Source: Cognatiluteimonas profundi
GTDB taxonomy: Bacteria; Pseudomonadota; Gammaproteobacteria; Xanthomonadales; Xanthomonadaceae
Assembly: GCF_009792795.1 (NCBI RefSeq)
Contig: NZ_VKHQ01000005.1
Span: 124,001-188,000, forward strand
Direction of reading: 5' to 3'
Length of the DNA: 64,000 nt
A program made the translations under genes and the position numbers. Positions 54,714 through 64,000 of the stretch are shown here, in pieces. A model generated the notes under the pieces. The model ran no database searches and was not told the DNA's origin. It worked only from the letters and a program-made list of their open reading frames with translations. Each line of letters starts with the position of its first letter. Within the stretch, counting starts at the first letter, position 1.

Positions 54714-55433
54714 ATGCCCACATCCGACTCCCGCTCCGTCGTCGCGGCCCTCGTGATCGCCCTGGGCCTGGTTGGCGCCGGCTGGTTCGCGGCACGCGGC
54801 ATGGCGCGCCTGAAAACCGCCGATCGCTACGTCACCGTCAAGGGATCGGCCGAGAAGATGGTCGATGCCGACCTCGTCGTCTGGCCCTTGCCGCATTCGG
54901 TCGGGGGCAACGACCTGGCCGATGTGCAGGCCAAGCTGGACGCCAACAACGCCACCATCCGTGCGTTCTTCAGCCGGGCCGGCTTCAAGCCGCAGGAAAT
55001 CGTGATGTCGCCGCCGCGGCTGGAAGACCGCTGGGCGTGGTCCTCGGGCGAGAACCGGCCAGCCGAGCGATTCCGCTACTCGACGACGGTCATCCTGCGC
55101 ACCACCGACGTGGCCAAGGCGCTGGCGGTGCTGGATCGCAGCGGTGAGCTGGTGTCGGGCGGGGTGATGCTGGGGACCGGCGAAGGCGGCGAAGGCAGCC
55201 GGCCGGACTTCGAGTACACGCGCCTGAACGCGATCAAGCCGGCACTGATCGCCGAGGCCACGGCCAATGCGCGCAGGTCGGCCGAGCAGTTCGCCAAGGA
55301 TTCCGGCGCGGCGATCGGCGGTATCCGCAGCGCCAACCAGGGCGTGGTCGACATCAGCGACCGCGACCAGGGCAGCCCGCAGGTCAAGAAGGTGCGGGTG
55401 GTGACGACGGTGGAATATTTCCTGAAGGATTGA
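54714..55433 (+). CDS. SIMPL (DUF541) domain protein
   Basis: 239 residues with an N-terminal membrane or signal helix (VVAALVIALGLVGAGWFAA). The SIMPL/DUF541 domain runs from VTVKGSAEKMVDADLVVWPL to KKVRVVTTVEYFLKD. The family is periplasmic or membrane-bound, with proposed roles in oxidative stress and signalling, and no known catalysis. The start at 54714 has AGGAAGG upstream. It faces the ABC-F gene, with a 15-base gap between stops and no clear terminator. Confidence 0.92.
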   Translation: MPTSDSRSVVAALVIALGLVGAGWFAARGMARLKTADRYVTVKGSAEKMVDADLVVWPLPHSVGGNDLADVQAKLDANNATIRAFFSRAGFKPQEIVMSPPRLEDRWAWSSGENRPAERFRYSTTVILRTTDVAKALAVLDRSGELVSGGVMLGTGEGGEGSRPDFEYTRLNAIKPALIAEATANARRSAEQFAKDSGAAIGGIRSANQGVVDISDRDQGSPQVKKVRVVTTVEYFLKD

Positions 55434-55448
55434 CCGGCGGCCGCGGCG

Positions 55449-57329
55449 TCAGGCGGCGGTGGCCTCGTACAGCGCGAGCAATTCGAGTTCCGCGGTTTCC
55501 AGCGACGCCCGCAACTCGCCAACCTGCTTGCCCAGCGACGCGGCACGCGCGCCGCCGTCGGCATACACGGCCGGGCTCTCCAGCTCGGCTTCGATGGCGG
55601 CGATGCGCTGCTCCAGGTCCGCGACCCGCGCTTCGGCCTTGGCCAGCTTGTGCGGATTGATGCGCACGGCGGGCTTGGGCGGTGCGATGGGCACGGCAAC
55701 AGGCGCCGCTTTCGCCGGCTTCTCGGCCTTGCCCGATTCGCTGCCGGCGCGCGAACGCAGCCACGCGGCGTATTCGTCCAGGTCGCCATCGAACGGTTCG
55801 ACCCGGCCGTCGGCGACGCGCCAGAAGGTTTCGCAGACCAGGCCGATCAGGTGCCGGTCATGCGAGACCATGACGATCGCACCTTCGAATACCGACAAGG
55901 CTTCTGCCAGTGCCTCGCGCATCTCCAGATCAAGGTGGTTGGTGGGTTCATCCAGCAACAGCACGTTGGGTTGCAGCCACGCGATCAATGCCAATGCCAG
56001 GCGCGCGCGCTCGCCGCCCGAGAATCCGTTGATGCTTTCGAACGCGCGCTCGCCGGCGAAATTCCATTTGCCGAGGAAATCCCGGAACGCCTGGGTCGAT
56101 CCATTCGGCGCCATGTCGCGCAGGTGGTCGATCGCCGACGTGCCGGCTTTCAGCGACTCGACCGTGTGCTGGGCGAAGTAGCCGATGCGCAGGTCCGGAT
56201 GCGCGTTGCGCTCGCCGGCCAGCGGCGCGAGTTCGCCGACGAGGGTTTTCACCAGCGTCGATTTGCCCGCGCCGTTGATGCCGAGCAATCCGACGCGATC
56301 CCCGGCTTCCAGGCCGAAATTGACGTCGTGGAGGATGGTGATCGCATCCGCTCCGGCAGCGTGATAACCGCAATCCACGTGGTTCAACCGCAGCAACGAA
56401 TTCGGCAGTTTCAGCGGTTGCGGGAAATCGATGCGGACTTCGCGCTCGGCACGCACCGCTTCGGTGCCCGTCATCTTGGCCAGGCGCTTGACCCGCGATT
56501 GCGCCTGCTTGGCCTTCGCCGCGCTGGCCTTGAAGCGATCGATGAAGCTCTGCAGGTGCGCACGTTCGGCCTGCGCCTTTTCATGGGTGATCTGTTGCAG
56601 GCGCAATTGTTCGGAACGCTGCCGCTCGAACGCGGTGTAGTCGCCCGTGTAGAGCTTGGCCTTGCCACCGTGCAGGTGCAGCGTGTGCGTGCAGACGTTG
56701 TCGAGGAATTCGCGATCGTGCGAAATCAGCAGCAACGTGCCCGGATATTTCAGCAGCCATTGCTCCAGCCACAACACCGCATCCAGGTCCAGATGGTTGG
56801 TGGGCTCGTCGAGCAGCAGCAGGTCCGACGGTGTCATCAGGGCCCGCGCCAGGTTCAACCGCACCCGCCAACCACCGGAAAACGTGCTGACCGCGCGTGA
56901 ATGCGTTTCCGCGGGGAATCCCAAGCCGTGCAGAAGCTTTCCGGCGCGCGCGCTGGCGTCGTAACCGCCCACTTCCTCGAGCCGGTGATGCGCTTCGGCG
57001 ACGGCCTCCCAGTCTTCGTTGGCAAACGCATTGGCCTCGGCCTGCAAGGCCGCATGCACGACCACGTCGCCGGACAGCACGAAATCGATCGCGGCATCGG
57101 GCAGCGACGGCATCTCCTGCGCGATGCTGGCGATGCGCACGCGGTTGGACAGGTCCAGGTCCCCGCGATCGGCCTCGATTTCATTGCGAACCGCGGCGAA
57201 CAGCGAAGACTTGCCGGTGCCGTTGCGGCCGACCACGCCCACGCGCCAGCCCGCCTGCAGGGTCAGGTCGACATCGGACAGCAGCAGGCGTTCGCCGCGA
57301 CGCAGGGCGAAATTGCGAAAAGAGATCAT
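55449..57329 (-). CDS. ABC-F family ATPase (YheS-like)
   Basis: 626 residues with two ABC domains and no membrane segments. Walker A motifs are GRNGTGKSS and GINGAGKST, and signatures are FSGGWR and FSGGERAR. Walker B is DEPTNHLDLD in both. A P-site tRNA-interaction linker rich in charged residues lies between (ERQRSEQLRLQQITHEKAQA). The C-terminal coiled coil (KLAKAEARVADLEQRIAAIE) is as in YheS/Uup. ABC-F proteins act on stalled ribosomes. Start MISFRNFALRRGERLLL at 57329. Confidence 0.95.
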   Translation of the reverse strand: MISFRNFALRRGERLLLSDVDLTLQAGWRVGVVGRNGTGKSSLFAAVRNEIEADRGDLDLSNRVRIASIAQEMPSLPDAAIDFVLSGDVVVHAALQAEANAFANEDWEAVAEAHHRLEEVGGYDASARAGKLLHGLGFPAETHSRAVSTFSGGWRVRLNLARALMTPSDLLLLDEPTNHLDLDAVLWLEQWLLKYPGTLLLISHDREFLDNVCTHTLHLHGGKAKLYTGDYTAFERQRSEQLRLQQITHEKAQAERAHLQSFIDRFKASAAKAKQAQSRVKRLAKMTGTEAVRAEREVRIDFPQPLKLPNSLLRLNHVDCGYHAAGADAITILHDVNFGLEAGDRVGLLGINGAGKSTLVKTLVGELAPLAGERNAHPDLRIGYFAQHTVESLKAGTSAIDHLRDMAPNGSTQAFRDFLGKWNFAGERAFESINGFSGGERARLALALIAWLQPNVLLLDEPTNHLDLEMREALAEALSVFEGAIVMVSHDRHLIGLVCETFWRVADGRVEPFDGDLDEYAAWLRSRAGSESGKAEKPAKAAPVAVPIAPPKPAVRINPHKLAKAEARVADLEQRIAAIEAELESPAVYADGGARAASLGKQVGELRASLETAELELLALYEATAA

Positions 57330-57470
57330 CCGCTGATTTTACGGGAAAAAGGCCGGCCTCCCGGCGTTGTCGGGCGGGAAATCATGGGCGTCACGGCGAT
57401 GGTCGCGGTTCAGGCAATCGGTTAGCGTTGTCCCCGGGGCGCCGCCGGGCGCGACGGGATGGAGCGTGTG

Positions 57471-57719
57471 ATGGGCCTGATCAGCGTGCTGTGGGGCATT
57501 TTCGCCATGCTGTGGATGCTGCTGGCGCTGGTGCCGCTGCTGGGCTGGGGAAACTGGTTCCTGATCCCCTTTGCCGCCGTGGGCGCGATCATCGCGGCGG
57601 TCGGCATGGTGGTCACCGCGCCGGCCAACCGCGGCCGCGCGAAGACCGGCCTGCTGCTCAATGCCATCGTCATCGTGGTGGCGGTGGTCCGCCTGCACCT
57701 TGGCGGCGGCGTGATCTGA
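57471..57719 (+). CDS. small membrane protein
   Basis: 82 residues, MGLISVLWGIFAMLWMLLA then WFLIPFAAVGAIIAAVGMVV and LLLNAIVIVVAVVRLHLGGG, that is three short membrane helices with little loop. GGAG lies six bases before the ATG at 57471; the ATG at 57459 also works. It is of a type common in Proteobacteria without known function. It converges on clpB. Confidence 0.78.
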   Translation: MGLISVLWGIFAMLWMLLALVPLLGWGNWFLIPFAAVGAIIAAVGMVVTAPANRGRAKTGLLLNAIVIVVAVVRLHLGGGVI

Positions 57720-57750
57720 ACGGCCGTCGCCCCGCGGCGACGGCCCGTGC

Positions 57751-60351
<2,601 letters not shown>

Positions 60352-60398
60352 TGGATCTTCTCCGGAGACCGGCAACCCTGATGGTCGCCATATCCCGA

Positions 60399-60426
60399 AG
60401 ATGCGGGCGTGAAGCGATGATGCAAG
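60399..60426 (-). promoter_or_regulatory. sigma-32-like heat-shock promoter for clpB
   Basis: On the minus strand CTTGCAT (60420-60426) and CCCGCATCT (60399-60407) are separated by 12 bases. They resemble the consensus CTTGAAA-N11-16-CCCCATNT and would give a ~40-base leader before the clpB ATG. clpB is a classical heat-shock gene. Confidence 0.5.
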
Positions 60427-60515
60427 GCACCAGCCGGCGTGGGCGGCGCATGCACCCCGGGTCCGGGGCCTGCCTTGTGACCCGGCGCTAACGGGTCGGA
60501 CGGCAGACTGGCACG

Positions 60516-61265
60516 ATGCCATCCCGTCGCACGCCGCAGCGTCCGCCGCCTCCCGCGCCCGCCGAAGACTGGGCGCTGTTCCTGGACGTGGACGGATGCC
60601 TGCTGGACCTGGCCGGGGCTCCGGATGCGGTGGTGATGCCGAGGAAGTTGCCGGCCGTGCTCACCGCGCTGTCGCAGCGCCTGGATGGCGCGGTGGCCCT
60701 GATCAGCGGGCGCGCGCTGGAGAACGTCGAGCGCTTGTTCGTGCCGCTGCAGCTGCCGATCGCGGGGCTGCATGGCCTGGAGCGGCGCAGCGCGGCCGGT
60801 GTCGCACCCATGCTGCCCATGCCGCCGACGTGGGACGTGGTGCGCGAGGCCGCCGCGAGCGTCGTCGCCAGTCATCCCGGCACCTTGCTGGAAGACAAGG
60901 GGGTTGCACTCGCGTTGCACTGGCGCAATGCGCCACGCGCCGCCGGCGAACTGCTCGCCTTTGCAGAAGCGACGTTGCCACGCCTGCCGGGTTACCGCCT
61001 GCAGCACGGCGACCACGTGGTCGAATTGCGCCCGGCCACGGGCGACAAGGGCACCGCCATCGTCGCCCTGCTCGATGAGCCGCCATTTCGCGGACGCATG
61101 CCGGTGTTTGCCGGTGATGACGTCACCGACGAAGCCGGGTTTGCCGTGGTCAACGCGCGCGCCGGCCTGAGCGTGGTGGTCGGCAAGCGCGAACCCACTT
61201 GCGCGCATTACGCACTGCGCGACCCGACCGCGGTGCGCGCCTGGCTGGCGGGCCAACATCCATAG
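60516..61265 (+). CDS. otsB: trehalose-6-phosphate phosphatase
   Basis: 249 residues, HAD superfamily. The nucleophile motif is [13 protein letters not shown] (DxD), with [13 protein letters not shown], the cap region [12 protein letters not shown] and the metal motif [12 protein letters not shown]. It dephosphorylates trehalose-6-phosphate made by OtsA. The start is ATG 60516. The operon continues after 8 bases with the GH15 gene, and then otsA. Confidence 0.95.
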   Translation: MPSRRTPQRPPPPAPAEDWALFLDVDGCLLDLAGAPDAVVMPRKLPAVLTALSQRLDGAVALISGRALENVERLFVPLQLPIAGLHGLERRSAAGVAPMLPMPPTWDVVREAAASVVASHPGTLLEDKGVALALHWRNAPRAAGELLAFAEATLPRLPGYRLQHGDHVVELRPATGDKGTAIVALLDEPPFRGRMPVFAGDDVTDEAGFAVVNARAGLSVVVGKREPTCAHYALRDPTAVRAWLAGQHP

Positions 61266-61273
61266 GAGGAGCA

Positions 61274-63061
61274 ATGACTCCCACGACGCCCAACCTGGAC
61301 CTGGGGTTGATCGGCAATTGCAGTTTCGGCGCGCTGGTGGATGCGTGCGGACGGGTCGTCTGGGGCTGCGTGCCAACCTTCGATGGCGACCCGGCGTTCT
61401 GCGCACTGCTGCAGCCGCACATCGACGGCGGCGACTGGACGCTGGAACTGGAGGACTTCGACCACGCCGAGCAGCACTACGTCAGCAACACCGCGGTGCT
61501 GCGCACGGTATTGTTCGACCGCCGCGGCGGCGCCGTGGAACTGATCGACTTCGCGCCGCGCTGGCGCCAGCTCGGGCGTTTCTATCGGCCGGTGATGTTG
61601 CTGCGGCGAGTACGTCCGCTGGCCGGCAGCCCGCGGGTGCGCGTGCGCCTGCGCCCGCTGTGCGACTGGGGCGCGCGTGTTCCCGAGCGCACCTGGGGCA
61701 GCAACCACCTGCGGTTCCTGTTGCCCGGCATGACCTGGCGCCTGACCTGCGATGCGCCGCTGCGGATGGTGCGCGATGAATTGCCGTTCCTGCTGGACCG
61801 CGACCTGCATTTCATCCTCGGCCCCGACGAGACGTTGACGCAGCCGATCGACGTCTTCGTGCGCGGCGCCGAGCAGCAGACGGTCCATTACTGGCGCGAA
61901 TGGGTGCGCTCGCTGTCGATCCCGCTGGAATGGCAGGACGCCGTCATCCGCAGCGCGATCACGCTGAAGCTGTGCCAGTACGAAGACACCGGGGCGATCG
62001 TCGCCGCGATGACGACATCGATTCCCGAGGCGCCGCACACCGTGCGCAACTGGGACTACCGCTACTGCTGGCTGCGCGACTCGGCCTTCGTGGTGCGCGC
62101 GCTCAACCGGCTCGGCGCGACCCGCACCATGGAGGAATACATCCGCTACATCACCAACCTGGTGGCGGGCGAGGACCGCGAACTGCAACCGGTGTACGGC
62201 ATCTGCTTCGAGCCGACGCTGGCCGAGGATGAAGTGCACAGCCTGGCCGGGTATCGCGGCATGGGCCCGGTCCGGCGCGGCAACCTGGCGTGGCTGCAGA
62301 AGCAGCACGACGTCTACGGCAGCGTCGTGCTGGCGTCGACGCAGTTGTTCTTCGACCAGCGCCTGGAGAATTGCGGCGACGTCGCGATGTTCCAGCGCCT
62401 CGAGCCACTCGGCGAGCGCGCATTCGCCCTGTACGACCAGCCCGATGCCGGGCTGTGGGAATTGCGCGGCCGCGCGCACGTGCATACCTATTCCAGCGTG
62501 ATGTGCTGGGCCGCCTGCGATCGCCTGGCCCGGATCGCGTTGCGCTTCGGGCTGCAGGACCGCGTCGCCTACTGGCGTGATCGCGCGGCCATCATCCGCG
62601 AGCGCGTGCTGCGCGAAGCCTGGAACGAGGCGCACGGTCACTTCGCCGACGCCTTCGGTGGCGAGCGACTGGATGCGAGCCTGTTGCTGCTGGCGGACCT
62701 GGGCTTCATCGCCGCGGACGACCCGCGTTTCATCGCGACGGTCGAGGCGATCGGCCGCGACCTGCGACGCGGGGATGCGCTGTTCCGCTACATCGCCGCC
62801 GATGATTTCGGCATGCCGGAGACCAGCTTCACCATCTGCACGTTCTGGTACATCGATGCGCTGGCCGCGATCGGACGTCGCGACGAGGCGCGGGGGATGT
62901 TCGAGCGACTGCTCACGCGTCGCAACCACCTGGGCCTGCTGTCGGAGGACCTCGCCTTCGACAACGGCGAGGCCTGGGGCAATTTTCCACAGACGTATTC
63001 GCACGTCGGCCTCATCATCGCGGCGATGCGCCTGAGCCGGCCCTGGCAGGACGCGACGTGA
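61274..63061 (+). CDS. glycoside hydrolase family 15 protein (glucoamylase/trehalase-like)
   Basis: 595 residues. An N-terminal beta-sandwich (LGLIGNCSFGALVDACGRVVW) is followed by an (alpha/alpha)6 barrel with the GH15 motifs VRNWDYRYCWLRDSAFVVRAL and GNFPQTYSHVGLI. A perfect AGGAGGA precedes the ATG at 61274. GH15 contains glucoamylases, glucodextranases and, in actinobacteria, trehalases. Placement between otsB and otsA makes trehalose, or a maltodextrin by-product, the likely substrate; which of these cannot be decided by eye. Confidence 0.93.
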   Translation: MTPTTPNLDLGLIGNCSFGALVDACGRVVWGCVPTFDGDPAFCALLQPHIDGGDWTLELEDFDHAEQHYVSNTAVLRTVLFDRRGGAVELIDFAPRWRQLGRFYRPVMLLRRVRPLAGSPRVRVRLRPLCDWGARVPERTWGSNHLRFLLPGMTWRLTCDAPLRMVRDELPFLLDRDLHFILGPDETLTQPIDVFVRGAEQQTVHYWREWVRSLSIPLEWQDAVIRSAITLKLCQYEDTGAIVAAMTTSIPEAPHTVRNWDYRYCWLRDSAFVVRALNRLGATRTMEEYIRYITNLVAGEDRELQPVYGICFEPTLAEDEVHSLAGYRGMGPVRRGNLAWLQKQHDVYGSVVLASTQLFFDQRLENCGDVAMFQRLEPLGERAFALYDQPDAGLWELRGRAHVHTYSSVMCWAACDRLARIALRFGLQDRVAYWRDRAAIIRERVLREAWNEAHGHFADAFGGERLDASLLLLADLGFIAADDPRFIATVEAIGRDLRRGDALFRYIAADDFGMPETSFTICTFWYIDALAAIGRRDEARGMFERLLTRRNHLGLLSEDLAFDNGEAWGNFPQTYSHVGLIIAAMRLSRPWQDAT

Positions 63062-63107
63062 TCGCAACCGCGCATATCCGACCCGGTCCCAGCATGGGAT
63101 GCGGCCG

Positions 63108-64000
63108 ATGAGTCGGCTTGTCGTCGTCTCCAACCGCGTCGCACTCCCGCATAACAACGATCGCGCCGGTGGCCTTGCGGTGGCGCTGCGGGCGGCGCTG
63201 GCCGAGCGTGGCGGCATGTGGTTCGGCTGGAGCGGGCGACGCATCCGCGGGGAATCGGGCGAGCGCCATGTCGAGCAGGACGGCAACATCACCTATTGCA
63301 CGGTGGACCTGTCCTACCGCGATTTCGATGCGTACTACAACGGCTTCGCCAACCGCACGCTGTGGCCGCTGCTGCATTTCCGCATGGACCTGGTCGACTA
63401 CAACCGCGAGACCTGGGCGGCCTATCGGCGCGTGAATGCATTGTTCGCCGAGCGCCTGGTGCCCGAACTGCGCAAGGACGACGTGCTGTGGGTGCATGAC
63501 TACCACGTCATCCCGCTGGCACAGGAGCTGCGCGAACGCGGCGTCGACAACCGCATCGGCTTCTTCCTGCATGTGCCGATGCCATCGTCCGACCTGCTGG
63601 CGGCGCTGCCGGCACACCGCGAGGTGTTCGCCGCGCTGTCGTCGTACGACCTCGTCGGCTTCCAGACCACGCGGGACCTCGAGCGATTCCAGGATTACGT
63701 GCGCCTGTTCGGTGGCGGCCGCCTGATCGGCCCGGGCCAGCTGGAAACCGCGGGGGGCCGACGTTTCCGCGCGGGCGCCTTCCCGATCAGCATCGACACC
63801 AAAACCATCGCGCGGCAGGCGGCCGTCGCATGGAGACGTTCGGCGGTGCAGACGCTGCGTGCCAGCCTCACCGGCCGGCAACTGGCGATCGGCGTCGACC
63901 GGCTCGATTATTCGAAAGGCTTGCCGGAGCGGTTTCGCGCCTTCGAGCGCCACCTGGAACGCCATCCCGACCAGCGCGGCAAGCTGACCTACCTGCAGAT
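63108..64000 (+). CDS. otsA: trehalose-6-phosphate synthase (cut by the window end)
   Basis: The frame is open from ATG 63108 to the last base (297 codons seen of about 460). It is a GT20 glycosyltransferase: RLVVVSNRVALP and NDRAGGLAVALRAAL at the start, then WVHDYHVIPLAQEL, FFLHVPMPSSD and GVDRLDYSKGLPERF, the UDP-glucose/G6P site. It makes trehalose-6-phosphate, the OtsB substrate. It lies 46 bases after the GH15 gene. Confidence 0.96.
   Translation, partial: MSRLVVVSNRVALPHNNDRAGGLAVALRAALAERGGMWFGWSGRRIRGESGERHVEQDGNITYCTVDLSYRDFDAYYNGFANRTLWPLLHFRMDLVDYNRETWAAYRRVNALFAERLVPELRKDDVLWVHDYHVIPLAQELRERGVDNRIGFFLHVPMPSSDLLAALPAHREVFAALSSYDLVGFQTTRDLERFQDYVRLFGGGRLIGPGQLETAGGRRFRAGAFPISIDTKTIARQAAVAWRRSAVQTLRASLTGRQLAIGVDRLDYSKGLPERFRAFERHLERHPDQRGKLTYLQ

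Noticed and set aside
61208-63292. 694-codon minus-strand frame opposite the GH15 gene
   Set aside because: Antisense artefact; GH15 motifs and a perfect SD are on the plus strand.

Overview
The window is high-GC gammaproteobacterial chromosome. The gene set and order (copLAB copper operon, ruvC-ruvA-kup-ruvB next to ybgC-tolQRAB-pal-cpoB-queE-queC, a xanthomonad-type repeat carrying GGGGTCAGAGTGAA, and a C-rich-loop small RNA resembling sX13) point to the Xanthomonadaceae, probably Lysobacter or Luteimonas-like. I could not test this by alignment.

Layout. 1-7 kb: tail of a TPR-like protein, recQ, a PIG-L/LmbE deacetylase, small proteins, a host-attachment-like protein, a CarS-like membrane protein and a GST. 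7-25 kb, all on the minus strand: a copper/silver resistance block, running (in transcription order) two-partner secretion pair tpsB-tpsA, L,D-transpeptidase, copL, copA, copB, a cytochrome c fused to an NTF2-like domain, a small secreted protein, cusCBA and a copper P-type ATPase. The gaps at tpsA/ldt/copL are 3 and 9 bases, so the secretion genes run straight into the copper genes. 25-34 kb: dodecin, a probable C-rich-loop sRNA, a lipoprotein, a cysteine-rich repeat protein, a GDCCVxC protein overlapping a His-tailed EamA exporter, a gene-poor 1.7 kb stretch, a secreted HExxH/PPC protein and a convergent I78-type inhibitor. 34-38 kb: an islet of small poorly known genes next to tRNA-Lys(UUU), including a DUF5343/HEPN-like pair that could be a defence or toxin-antitoxin module.

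38-57 kb is core genome: queC-queE, the Tol-Pal operon, Holliday-junction genes, kup, yebC, a GNAT, an esterase, aspS, fmdB, a SIMPL protein and an ABC-F ATPase. It is decorated with mobile-type repeats. Three copies of an ~80-bp inverted repeat sit at ruvB/ybgC, tolQ/tolR and aspS/GNAT. Each brings an SD-like AAGGGG, a GTG start and an overlapping TGA stop, so RuvB and AspS share the C-terminal tail EKGSE and their downstream neighbours gain repeat-encoded N-termini. A 650-bp element with ~80-bp terminal inverted repeats lies between kup and ruvB. 57-64 kb: clpB with a sigma-32-like promoter, then divergently otsB, a GH15 glycosidase and otsA (cut by the window end), a trehalose/maltodextrin operon.

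No rRNA, CRISPR array, integrase or complete insertion sequence was seen. Gene names rest on recognised motifs and families, not on database searches.
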